13,659 nucleotides of DNA from Jutongia huaianensis. GTDB lineage: Bacteria > Bacillota > Clostridia > Lachnospirales > Lachnospiraceae. The notes beneath the pieces were generated by a model that was not told where the DNA came from, did not search any database, and saw only the letters and a list, made by a program, of their open reading frames with translations. The position numbers and the translations under genes were made by a program. Of the stretch, positions 5,390 to 13,409 are shown one piece after another. Position 1 is the stretch's first letter. Each line of letters opens with the position of its first letter. Location: contig NZ_JACRSX010000028.1 of the NCBI RefSeq assembly GCF_014384985.1, positions 1-13,659 on the forward strand, in the 5' to 3' direction.

Positions 5390-8077
5390 ATGAAAAGATA
5401 CGCAGGAGAAGATGAAAAATTCAGACAACAGCATAAAGGAAAAGGAAGGAGACGTTTTTGCTCCTCAATACTGGCATTGGGTCTGACTGCTTTGATTACA
5501 GCAACGGCAGTTTTAGAACCGTTTTTTACGGGCTTTGGGGGACAGAGTGCCCGGGCGGCAGAAGTACAGAGTGAGATATCCATCACTTCCTATATAATGC
5601 AGGGCAACACGGAGAAGAATATGCAGATTACCATTTGTACTGCAGAAGAACTGAGGATGTTCGCTCAATATGTCAATGAGGGAAACGTCACTGCAGGCAA
5701 AACCTTCTCCTTAAAAAACGATATTACCCTGAGTACACTTACTTATCAGTATGATTCACAGCAGCAGAGAACGGGAATTTACAGACAGGGCGAATGTATC
5801 GCAGCGGTAGATAGAAACGGAACGTGTTACCGGAATATGACAGATGATCAGCAGACAGAAGCAGAGGAGTGTCTGGATGAAGCAGAGATATGGCAGCCGA
5901 TCGGTGATGAGGAACATCCGTTTCAGGGATGCTTTTTGATGAATGGACATGCGGTGTCCGGAATGACGGCCGTGGCGTCAGAACCTATTAAGGGATTGTT
6001 TGGAGTCATCGACAACAGCGGAATCGCCAGGGATGGACAGGTAAAGGATAGTCTTGTGACCGGGGGGACGGCGGCAGGAGCAATTGCCGGCATTAATAAT
6101 GGTGCCGTGACAGAATGCCGCAGTGAAAATACGATCGTGATGAGTAACGGATGTGTGGGAGGTGTAATAGGCACTAATACCAGTCTTATATCGCAGGTAA
6201 CCGCTGAAAATGTTATCGTAGAGGGAAAAAGCAGTACCATGATAACAGAGCGGGAGGACATGGAGCGTGTGAATGGAGCCGGCGGGATTGCCGGATTTCA
6301 TTTATCCGGCACCATTAAGGACTGTACACTGAAGGGAACCTCCTGTATTGTAAACGGTGGAGGTGGAATATTTGGCTATATGGCCGGAGGCAGCGTAGAA
6401 GCCTGCAGCAATTACAGCAGGCTGGACAGTCTTGGTGCCAATATGGGAGGTATTGGTGGATTTATATTTTGTGGAACAATATTGTCCTGTACCAATTATG
6501 GGGACATTCATTATATCTATCAGTATGATGAGCATGTAAATCTGGGTGGTATTGTTGCGGGAAGCTTTTCGGGATCCTACAGAGATATTACGATCAACGG
6601 ATGTATGAATCAGGGAGATGTCCTGCAGCAGGAACGGGAAGGCAGTAAAGAAGGAATCACCATGGACTCGGTAGGCGGCATTATTGGCCGCATGGGTGGA
6701 GGTGTTCTCGGAAACTGCGGAAATGAAGGAAAAGTAGGAATCATTACTGATAAGGATGACAGTGAAGGGGCGAAGATTGGCGGTGCCTGTGGTATTCTGC
6801 AGGTGGGAGGCATCGCTGCCGGATGTGACGGGCCAAGCATGCTTCGAAACTGCTATAATACAGGAGATATCCTTGGGGATATTGCGTATACGGGTGGTAT
6901 TGCCGGTCGTAAAAATTTCTTAGAGCTCAAAGCCTGTTATACGACAGGACATATTTTCCAGAAGCTGGGGACAGGACAGATTACCGGATTTGTAGACAGT
7001 GGGGATATGATCGACTGCTATTATCTGGGAGGAAGCAATCTGACGGTATATTCTAAGGCATCGGATTTATCCTTTGAGGTATCCAACTGCAGTGCTGTCT
7101 CTGCGGAAAATGTGGAAAATCATCTGGCGGACTGGCTGAATCAGTGTATTGCTTCCTATGAAACGGATTATTTTCAGAAGATATGTCCGCTGCGTAAGTG
7201 GTGTCAGGGAGAGGAGAAGCATCCGGTATTTTCTACAGAATATGTGACTCAGCCGACCGCAAGCCCGACACCGGAGGCAAGTGAAAAACCATCAGCCGAT
7301 GGATCACCGGGGGAGGAAAGCGGAAAAACTGCTGTCAGTGAAACACCGTCTGCCGCCGGCACGCCGGTTCCGGAGGCAAAGACAGAGAAAGGTGCATCTG
7401 ATGATCAGACAAAGAATGCAGATAATAAAGCATCCGGAAACAACATAAATAAACAGAAGTACTCTGATTTATTAAAGAAAACTTCATTATCATTGCTCGA
7501 ATCCAACCGGATCGCAAAGGTTAAAAAACTGGTGATCAGTACTGTGAAGGACGGAGGTATCCAGATTACCTGGAAAGCTTCCGCACAAAATACCTGTTAT
7601 GGGATTTACCGGCAGGATGGCAGGAAGGAAAATTACAAAAAGCTTACGGTTGTAACCGGGAAAACAAGCTGGCTGGATAAAAAGACACGGAAAGGGAAGA
7701 AATACCGGTATCAGATTTTTGCATGCCGGCAGGAAAATAATACCATGCTTCGCAGTGGTGTTACTGAAAGTAAGTGGATTGAGACTGCACATTATTCTGC
7801 CCCGAAGGTAACATATCAGACAGAATATACAGAGGGAAAAAGATATCTCAAGCTGACATTACGCCAGTACCATGGAGATCATATTGATATTGTATTGCGC
7901 AAAAACGGAAAAGAACAGATCATTAAGCTTCATTCCATATCGAGGTATCATGGTGTTTTTCGACTCAGTTATACCAGAACCGGTAATTTTATGTATTGCA
8001 AGGTTCGAACATGGGAAAATCATTCCGGTAAGAAACGATTTAGTGAATATACCAATATGAAAAAAATCAAGCTATAG
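5390..8077 (+). CDS. Large secreted repeat protein: GLUG-like beta-helix repeats plus Fn3-like C-terminal region
   Basis: This 895-residue protein is probably exported. It has a long basic N-region (KGKGRRR at 16-22), a hydrophobic stretch from ~24 to 49 and a likely signal-peptidase site after ARA at 54-56. Residues ~195-550 contain many degenerate repeats of the form GGIAG...C.N.G.I (for example GGIIGRMGGG, CYNTGDI, TGGIAGR), typical of GLUG-type right-handed beta-helix surface proteins. A Pro/Thr/Ser/Glu-rich linker follows (~617-700), then a fibronectin-III-like segment (~708-800, with IQITWKAS and YRYQIFA) and a final ~90-residue beta-rich segment. No LPxTG motif or membrane anchor is seen at the C-terminus, which ends MKKIKL, so attachment, if any, is non-sortase. 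AGGAG (5379-5383) six bases upstream supports this start. It is first in a unit with the kinase gene 16 bases downstream. Its ligand and role are not known. Confidence 0.85.
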   Translation: MKRYAGEDEKFRQQHKGKGRRRFCSSILALGLTALITATAVLEPFFTGFGGQSARAAEVQSEISITSYIMQGNTEKNMQITICTAEELRMFAQYVNEGNVTAGKTFSLKNDITLSTLTYQYDSQQQRTGIYRQGECIAAVDRNGTCYRNMTDDQQTEAEECLDEAEIWQPIGDEEHPFQGCFLMNGHAVSGMTAVASEPIKGLFGVIDNSGIARDGQVKDSLVTGGTAAGAIAGINNGAVTECRSENTIVMSNGCVGGVIGTNTSLISQVTAENVIVEGKSSTMITEREDMERVNGAGGIAGFHLSGTIKDCTLKGTSCIVNGGGGIFGYMAGGSVEACSNYSRLDSLGANMGGIGGFIFCGTILSCTNYGDIHYIYQYDEHVNLGGIVAGSFSGSYRDITINGCMNQGDVLQQEREGSKEGITMDSVGGIIGRMGGGVLGNCGNEGKVGIITDKDDSEGAKIGGACGILQVGGIAAGCDGPSMLRNCYNTGDILGDIAYTGGIAGRKNFLELKACYTTGHIFQKLGTGQITGFVDSGDMIDCYYLGGSNLTVYSKASDLSFEVSNCSAVSAENVENHLADWLNQCIASYETDYFQKICPLRKWCQGEEKHPVFSTEYVTQPTASPTPEASEKPSADGSPGEESGKTAVSETPSAAGTPVPEAKTEKGASDDQTKNADNKASGNNINKQKYSDLLKKTSLSLLESNRIAKVKKLVISTVKDGGIQITWKASAQNTCYGIYRQDGRKENYKKLTVVTGKTSWLDKKTRKGKKYRYQIFACRQENNTMLRSGVTESKWIETAHYSAPKVTYQTEYTEGKRYLKLTLRQYHGDHIDIVLRKNGKEQIIKLHSISRYHGVFRLSYTRTGNFMYCKVRTWENHSGKKRFSEYTNMKKIKL

Positions 8078-8093
8078 AAGGGTGGAACGACCA

Positions 8094-9803
8094 TTGATCA
8101 CAGGCAAGATAAAACGCTGTATTCGCTGCATGCGTCCTTTGAAGGAGGGGGAGGTCTGTTCATTTTGCGGCTGTGATAACCGAAAGCTGCAGACACCACC
8201 ATATTGTCTGCCTCCGGGAACCTGTCTGAATCACAGGTATTATACCGGACTGATACTGGGAGAGGGTGGCTTTGGCATCACATATATTGGCTGGGATCAG
8301 ACATTGTCGATACCGGTAGCCATAAAAGAATATTATCCGAAGGGAATCATACGCAGAACGGCAGCAGACCGGTATGCACAGGGAGCATACTGCTATGATG
8401 ATTCCTATGTACAGGGGGCATATCAGAAGGGACTAAATGCCTTTTTGCAGGAGGCCAAAAATCTGGCGCGCTTCAATCAGCTGGATGGGGTTGCGGTCGT
8501 CAGAGATTATTTTACAGAAAATGATACAGCATATATTGTTATGGACTATATTGACGGCAGCAGCGTTGAAAAGTATATCAGGAACCGGGGAAGGATTTCT
8601 GTGGAACATGTGATCCAAATGCTGCGGCCGGTGATGGATACCCTTCAGATCATGCACGAGAATCATATGATTCACCGGGATGTCAGCGGGGACAATCTGC
8701 TGGTCACCAAAAAGGGGATGGCAAAGCTGGTTGATTTTGGATCAGCCAGAAGGATGGCAGAGAGAGATCAGACGATCACTGTTATGTATAAGCGTGGATA
8801 TGCACCAGAGGAGCAATACCGGGCAAAGGGAGAAATTGGTCCATGGACAGATATATACAGCATTTGTGTTGTTATGTATTATATGATATCCGGTATTATG
8901 CCGGAGGAGGCAACCCAGCGGCTGGTGGCAGACAAAACAGTGCCTCTGGCAAGGCTGGATGGCATAAATATTACGCAGAAGCAGAGTGATGCCATCGAAA
9001 AGGGGATGGCTGTGCTGGCGGAGGAACGGTTTGCCGATATGGGACAGCTTCTTCTGGCTCTGGATCAAAAGCCTATGACGGATGAGGAGCTTCAAGACTA
9101 TATGATGCCCGAAGAACCGGAGAATGAGGAAGGACAGGAGAGGGAAAAAAGGGTAAACAGACCGGCGGAGACGGAGATTACGACGGAAATGGTATACCGG
9201 GAAATGGCTTCGGCAGATCATGATCACAAAAAGCAAAAACGAAAGAAAAAATTATCAATAGGGTTGGCAGCAGGGCTTGGTGTATTGATTTTGATGTTAA
9301 TATGGGCAGGAGCTTTATATGCCAGCCATAGATTGCCTGGCAGAGGCCGCAATTTGACGGCAGCAGAAACAGCAGCACCGGAATCTGCACCGGCAGAAAC
9401 CATGGAACCCCGGACAACGGCAACCACCGGGCCGGAGAAGGGGAAGGGGAAAATGCCGAAGCTAACCGGTCTTTCGGCGGCAAAAGCGCAAAAGAAATTA
9501 AAAAATGCAGGGTTCCATAAGGTCAGGCTTAAGTATCAGGTGGTTTATACCGGAAAATCCGGGGTTGTTTTAAAGCAAAGCATTCCTGTGGATCAACAGG
9601 TAAAATATCAGAGAAGGATCATTTTGACCATTAGCCGGAAAGCGAAGCCGGCGGCAACCGTCACACCGGCGCCGGAACAGGCGAGCAGCCGGGCAGGGCA
9701 GAATACCAATACAAAAGAAAGTCAGTCAGGCAGGTCATCAGGTAAGAAAAACAATGCGAAGAAAAATGTAGTCGGTTCGCTGGATGCACTGTTGGATGAA
9801 TAA
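8094..9803 (+). CDS. Transmembrane Ser/Thr protein kinase with N-terminal zinc ribbon and C-terminal PASTA-like domain
   Basis: This eukaryotic-type Ser/Thr kinase has 569 residues. A zinc ribbon (C9-x2-C12, C22-x2-C25) precedes the kinase domain (~48-320): glycine loop GEGGFG (56-61), VAIK with Lys78, E120 of helix C, catalytic loop HRDVSGDN (194-201) with D196 and N201, DFG (214-216) and APEE (237-240). The catalytic loop has Ser where most such kinases have Lys (HRDxK). A charged tether and one membrane helix (~387-409) follow, then a Pro/Thr-rich linker and one PASTA-like domain (~454-514), which would lie outside the cell; PrkC-type kinases usually have three or more. The C-terminal tail is Ser/Lys-rich. 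Start: TTG 8094 has GGTGG (8081-8085) eight bases upstream; GTG 8082 is possible but has no ribosome site, and would add four residues. The next gene begins 10 bases after the stop. Kinase activity is well supported; substrates are unknown. Confidence 0.93.
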   Translation: MITGKIKRCIRCMRPLKEGEVCSFCGCDNRKLQTPPYCLPPGTCLNHRYYTGLILGEGGFGITYIGWDQTLSIPVAIKEYYPKGIIRRTAADRYAQGAYCYDDSYVQGAYQKGLNAFLQEAKNLARFNQLDGVAVVRDYFTENDTAYIVMDYIDGSSVEKYIRNRGRISVEHVIQMLRPVMDTLQIMHENHMIHRDVSGDNLLVTKKGMAKLVDFGSARRMAERDQTITVMYKRGYAPEEQYRAKGEIGPWTDIYSICVVMYYMISGIMPEEATQRLVADKTVPLARLDGINITQKQSDAIEKGMAVLAEERFADMGQLLLALDQKPMTDEELQDYMMPEEPENEEGQEREKRVNRPAETEITTEMVYREMASADHDHKKQKRKKKLSIGLAAGLGVLILMLIWAGALYASHRLPGRGRNLTAAETAAPESAPAETMEPRTTATTGPEKGKGKMPKLTGLSAAKAQKKLKNAGFHKVRLKYQVVYTGKSGVVLKQSIPVDQQVKYQRRIILTISRKAKPAATVTPAPEQASSRAGQNTNTKESQSGRSSGKKNNAKKNVVGSLDALLDE

Positions 9804-9813
9804 GGAGAATGCA

Positions 9814-11232
9814 ATGGATGAAAATTATGGATTTGACCGTTTTCTGTTGGAAAAATGGGGTTCGGCAAATGCAGGGGAGGATCAAAAGGAAAGAAGGACT
9901 GCCTGCCGGAAATTTCAAAAAGCATTGAAGGATAATGACGTGGCGGCAGCAGGGACGATCCGGGCCTGGTTTGGCTTGGGAAAAAGATCAGAACCAAACC
10001 GGGAAAAAATGGTACAGCTTGCTTTTGCACTGGGGCTGAGTCATCAGGAGCTGGACGAGTATTTGCAAAAGGGATTAAGGATGCCGGGAATACAGGTCAA
10101 TGATTATCGGGAAATGATCTATTATTATGGGCTGGAGCATGGTCTGTCCATACAGGAATGTGATCAGATGATCCTTGTCTTTGAAAAGCATATGTGCCGG
10201 GCGTATGTTCCGGTGCAGGAAGCACATACTGTTAAGCTGTGGAGATACTATGAAACATGGCGTCAGAAGGACCCGGTGCACTTTTTAAAAGAAATGTGTA
10301 CCCACGCGGAGATGTTCAAAGGATATTCCAAAACCACACTGGATCATTTTAAACGGTTAAAATCACAGCTTCTTCAGGATATACGCAGGAGCATCCGGAA
10401 AAATCTGCTAAACGATCTCAAGGAACTGGGGTATATGGAGGAGGTTGCCCCTTATACATTAGAAAACTCCGGAGAAAAAGAAGAAATTCATCGATTCCTG
10501 AAAAATATCAGTAGGCGTGTTGAGGTGAAAAACAACCCGGAAATGCAGGCACTGATCCAATCGGTACGGCGGGACTGCAGTGTGGTTTACTCCGGGCATG
10601 AACGGAACCGTGACCTTTTGCGGGAATTGTATTCTCCGGCAATGAGTGGACAGGATGGTAAAAGTATCCGGTATAAAAAGAGAACGGACGCGAAAAAATC
10701 ATATGGATTATCCTATATGACAGAACGTCATATCTCGGATCTGGTGGGCATTTCCATTCAAAAGGAGAGAGAAATACGACTGGCACAGGCGATTGCAAGC
10801 CTGGAGGGAGTAGATCCGGACAGCGCATGTCCCAGATGGATCTGCCGGTTAATGAAGCAGGAGCTGCCGGAAAAGTCCTCAAAACAGGAGTGGCAGGAAA
10901 TCACCACAGGACAGGCAAAGAAGCTCCTGACCAAAATGCACCGGAAGCAGAAAAGCCGGTGTCTGCTGATCCAGAGAGAGGATCTTCTACCGCTGCTGAT
11001 GGAGGTGGCAAGGCGTAAATATCATCAGGATAAGGAGAAAACAGGAGAAAAAGAAAACCCGCAGGATGCACAGAAATATTTCTGCACAATGGCAAATACC
11101 ATTCTCGGTGCGTGCAGCATGGCACCTCTGGATGAAAGATATGCTCTGGATAAAAAGCTGCTGGACAGTTTTTGGGAGGAAGAAATGGACAGCTTTGCAG
11201 ATCTTTTGGAAGAGGAAGATCAGGCATTATAA
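9814..11232 (+). CDS. Protein of unknown function downstream of the kinase, possible HTH-like N-terminus
   Basis: This 472-residue protein is not recognised as a named family. It is soluble, highly charged and rich in helix, with no signal peptide or membrane segment. The N-terminal ~110 residues (TIRAWFGLG near 48, PNREKMVQLAFALGLS near 61, then DEYLQKGL) look like an XRE-type helix-turn-helix or similar helical bundle; that is a weak resemblance only. The C-terminal end is strongly acidic (FWEEEMDSFADLLEEEDQAL). The start at 9814 is chosen because AAGGAG (9802-9807) lies six bases upstream; the frame is open back to 9784 inside the kinase gene, without a ribosome site. Placement 10 bases after the kinase stop and before the terminator at 11250 suggests a shared transcript, so it may be a kinase substrate or a regulator, which is inference. 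Confidence 0.78.
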   Translation: MDENYGFDRFLLEKWGSANAGEDQKERRTACRKFQKALKDNDVAAAGTIRAWFGLGKRSEPNREKMVQLAFALGLSHQELDEYLQKGLRMPGIQVNDYREMIYYYGLEHGLSIQECDQMILVFEKHMCRAYVPVQEAHTVKLWRYYETWRQKDPVHFLKEMCTHAEMFKGYSKTTLDHFKRLKSQLLQDIRRSIRKNLLNDLKELGYMEEVAPYTLENSGEKEEIHRFLKNISRRVEVKNNPEMQALIQSVRRDCSVVYSGHERNRDLLRELYSPAMSGQDGKSIRYKKRTDAKKSYGLSYMTERHISDLVGISIQKEREIRLAQAIASLEGVDPDSACPRWICRLMKQELPEKSSKQEWQEITTGQAKKLLTKMHRKQKSRCLLIQREDLLPLLMEVARRKYHQDKEKTGEKENPQDAQKYFCTMANTILGACSMAPLDERYALDKKLLDSFWEEEMDSFADLLEEEDQAL

Positions 11233-11249
11233 AAATATCAGTCAAACAG

Positions 11250-11289
11250 GCGTTAGAGATGTTGGAATAATCTCTAACGCTTATTTTTT
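11250..11289 (+). terminator. Intrinsic terminator ending the three-gene unit
   Basis: GCGTTAGAGA (11250-11259) and TCTCTAACGC (11271-11280) form a perfect 10-bp stem with an 11-base loop, followed by TTATTTTTT. It lies 17 bases after the stop at 11232. Confidence 0.9.
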
Positions 11290-11352
11290 GTCAAAAAATA
11301 AAAGAAAATAGGACAACAGCATGGGAAAATAAGAGCAGGATGACAAATGGTG

Positions 11353-11389
11353 TCGTATTGAAAGCGTATGATATAGATATGAAATACGA
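11353..11389 (+). promoter_or_regulatory. Inverted repeat upstream of the WYL regulator gene, candidate operator
   Basis: TCGTATT (11353-11359) and AATACGA (11383-11389) form an exact 7-bp inverted repeat with 23 bases between, about two DNA turns, 28 bases before the start codon. A -35-like TTGAAA overlaps at 11358-11363, but no good -10 box sits at the correct spacing. Autoregulation by the WYL protein is possible; the repeat could also be chance. Confidence 0.35.
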
Positions 11390-11417
11390 AATTTGTACAG
11401 GAGAACAATAACAGACC

Positions 11418-12431
11418 ATGAAAAACAAGCATTCCAAAAATTCACGCACGCTGAGCATTTATATTCGATTATGTGCAGGAAAACTCATTAACAAAGCAGA
11501 GGAGGCCAATCGTTTCGGTGTAGACGAGCGGTCTATACAACGCGACATTGATGACATCAGAGCTTTTCTGGAGGATCAAAAGACAGAGCGGAGCACGGAA
11601 AGCCGGGAAATCATATATGACCGGGTACATAAAGGCTTTACTATGACCGGTACGGATGGATCTGCGATGACAAACAGTGAAATTCTGGCCGTCAGTAAGA
11701 TTCTTCTGGAGAGCCGTGCATTCAGCAAAAAGGAAATGGATTCCCTGCTCAGCAAGCTGGTAGAGGGATGTGTTCCGCTTCGCAATATGAAGCTGGTATC
11801 CGATCTTATTGCAAATGAAAAATATCATTATGTGGAGCTGACTCATCCGTCATATGACAGAGACAGCCTTTGGAATCTGGGAGTTGCGATACGCAATCAT
11901 AATCTATTGGAGATCAGCTATCACAAAGGGGATACGGCGGACGGATGTGTCAAGCGGATGATCGAGCCGGTCGGAATTGTATTTTCTGAGTATTATTTCT
12001 ATCTAAATGCGTTTCTGGTGGAGAAAGACGCCAAGGGCAAATACGCACACAAATATAGTTATCCTGCAGTATTCCGGGTGGACCGGATCGTTAAGCTCCG
12101 GGAAACAAACGAGAAATTTAAGGTGTCGTATAATGGGAGATTTGAGGAGGGAGAGTTTCGCAAACGGGTTCAGTTCATGTATAGTGGAGAACTGATGCGG
12201 GTGAAGTTTCGTTTTTATGGCGGGAGTGCGGAGGCAGCGCTGGACAGGCTGCCTACCGCAAAAATTGTGTCAAAGCAGCCGGATTGGTATGAAATCGAGG
12301 CAGAAGTCTTTGGCAAGGGAATTATTATGTGGCTTTTGAGCCAGGGGGAGAGAGTAGAGGTTTTAAGTCCGGATTGGCTTCGGGAGGAAATGAAAGGGAA
12401 GCTGGAGAAAATGGTGGAAAGATATCAATAG
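11418..12431 (+). CDS. WYL-domain transcriptional regulator (DeoR-type helix-turn-helix)
   Basis: This 337-residue regulator has an N-terminal DeoR-like winged helix-turn-helix (about 10-75; recognition helix VDERSIQRDIDDIR at 35-48). A WYL domain follows (~145-235) with IEPVGIVFSEYYFYLNAF at 182-199 and the FRVDRI strand at 219-224, and then a WCX-type C-terminal region (~255-335). WYL domains are thought to bind small ligands or nucleic acid and control DNA-binding; many act near phage-defence or stress genes. The central WYL triad reads FYL here, a common variant. AGGAG (11399-11403) lies 14 bases before the ATG, an unusually long spacing, but no better start is seen. It is transcribed alone. 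A palindromic element sits in the promoter of the next gene, so that gene may be a target. The family is sure; ligand and targets are not. Confidence 0.92.
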   Translation: MKNKHSKNSRTLSIYIRLCAGKLINKAEEANRFGVDERSIQRDIDDIRAFLEDQKTERSTESREIIYDRVHKGFTMTGTDGSAMTNSEILAVSKILLESRAFSKKEMDSLLSKLVEGCVPLRNMKLVSDLIANEKYHYVELTHPSYDRDSLWNLGVAIRNHNLLEISYHKGDTADGCVKRMIEPVGIVFSEYYFYLNAFLVEKDAKGKYAHKYSYPAVFRVDRIVKLRETNEKFKVSYNGRFEEGEFRKRVQFMYSGELMRVKFRFYGGSAEAALDRLPTAKIVSKQPDWYEIEAEVFGKGIIMWLLSQGERVEVLSPDWLREEMKGKLEKMVERYQ

Positions 12432-12442
12432 AAATGACGCAA

Positions 12443-12461
12443 AATGACATATTTTGTCATT
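12443..12461 (+). promoter_or_regulatory. Palindrome at the promoter of the chimeric gene, candidate operator
   Basis: AATGACA (12443-12449) and TGTCATT (12455-12461) form a perfect inverted repeat with a five-base centre. It ends nine bases before a TATAAT box and covers the position of the -35 region, so a bound protein would block RNA polymerase. The adjacent WYL regulator is the natural candidate, by inference. It lacks a T-run and so is not a typical terminator. Confidence 0.5.
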
Positions 12462-12468
12462 CTATATT

Positions 12469-12476
12469 TGTATAAT
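12469..12476 (+). promoter_or_regulatory. Candidate -10 box for the chimeric gene
   Basis: A perfect TATAAT lies at 12471-12476, directly preceded by TG. No consensus -35 is found at 16-18 bases; ATGACA in the palindrome is about 21 bases away. A start near 12483 would leave a leader of about 50 bases before the ribosome site-supported ATG at 12534. Confidence 0.5.
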
Positions 12477-12533
12477 GGAGTTTATAATAATGAAATAGAT
12501 TTCGTAGAAGAGTACATAAAGGAGGAGCTGCCT

Positions 12534-13409
12534 ATGATGTCAGTAAACGTAAAACAGTGCCATAAATGTGCATTTTGCAAGCACTGGTATGATCCGACAA
12601 ACAGTCATATTCAACCAAAGTCACCGAGGATCAATCTGTGGCAGTATGACCATACTGTTATAGCGGAAGCTATTTATCAGTTTGTAAAAAGAGGAGACAG
12701 GGTATTGGTTGCATCACAATCAAACGATGCAGTTGATAATGCACTGGAAAGGTTGGCGGATTCGCCTGAGATTAGAGCCATTCGACTGGGACAGAAAGGG
12801 AAGAGAAAAAGAAAGGCGCAAGATTTAAGCACAAGAAAATTTGGTGAGGACGAGGCACTTAAGTATTATTATCATGCATTGTCTCTTCAGTTATCAAAGA
12901 ACTGGCTGGATTTATGGGACTCTCTTGAAGGCAATGGAGTACAATACGATACAGATATTCGCGATGCCAGTTTATTTAATAATGACATTGCGGAACTGAA
13001 TAAGGACTTGGCTGGACTACATGAACAGTATGCAGAGGCAAGAGACCGTTTGGATTCTTTGAATAAAGAATTTGAAACGGCAAATGATAAAAATACCAAG
13101 CTGGAAGAGGATAAGCTTCAGTATCGCTTTGCTGTAGATAGTTTTAAAGGGAAAACAGATTCTCAATTCTATTTACCGGCTGATATGTTAAAGATTTTTG
13201 AGTCAAACTTGAATGGGCTTATTGAAAGTACATTAAAGTCGGGAATTTATTTGATACCGGAAATTCTTGATAGTAATGTTATGGCGCTTAACAAAGAACA
13301 AGCCTATGTATCCTTAGTTCCTGAAAAGCTGAAAACACTTAAGTGTTTGAGTGAAAAATTAAAGAATGTTCAGGGGAAAGATAAAAGTAACGATGCCAAA
13401 CACTGTTAA
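12534..13409 (+). CDS. Chimeric open frame: cysteine-motif small-protein N-terminus joined to an SF1 helicase fragment lacking Walker A
   Basis: This 291-residue frame appears to be a fusion of two unrelated genes. Residues 1-40 (MMSVNVKQCHKC, FCKHWYDPTNS, C9/C12/C15) resemble the start of a small putative zinc-binding protein common in Lachnospiraceae. From residue 41 the sequence TVIAEAIYQFVKRGDRVLVA continues like an AAA_11-type SF1 (UPF1/DNA2-like) helicase directly after its Walker A GPPGTGKT, which is missing. Motif Ia is present (SQSNDAVDNAL, 61-71), and ~145-205 is a likely coiled coil, but motifs II-VI never appear. The protein therefore should not hydrolyse ATP. AGGAGG-like GGAGG (12521-12525) lies eight bases before the ATG at 12534, so it may be translated; the frame is open back to 12444 without such a site. 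The frame ends in SNDAKHC where a different reading frame takes up leucine-rich repeats. It is best read as a gene remnant. Confidence 0.7.
   Translation: MMSVNVKQCHKCAFCKHWYDPTNSHIQPKSPRINLWQYDHTVIAEAIYQFVKRGDRVLVASQSNDAVDNALERLADSPEIRAIRLGQKGKRKRKAQDLSTRKFGEDEALKYYYHALSLQLSKNWLDLWDSLEGNGVQYDTDIRDASLFNNDIAELNKDLAGLHEQYAEARDRLDSLNKEFETANDKNTKLEEDKLQYRFAVDSFKGKTDSQFYLPADMLKIFESNLNGLIESTLKSGIYLIPEILDSNVMALNKEQAYVSLVPEKLKTLKCLSEKLKNVQGKDKSNDAKHC

Noticed and set aside
5900..7050. Possible DNA-level tandem repeat in the secreted protein gene
   Set aside because: Repeats are visible only at protein level (GGIxG, CxNxGxI) and are highly diverged in DNA.
8742..9236. 164-residue reverse-strand open frame
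   Set aside because: It is a shadow of the kinase gene, with no recognisable domain or promoter.
12534..12660. Intact small zinc-binding protein gene
   Set aside because: The frame leaves the small-protein sequence after about 40 residues and the expected later cysteines are missing, so the gene is not complete.
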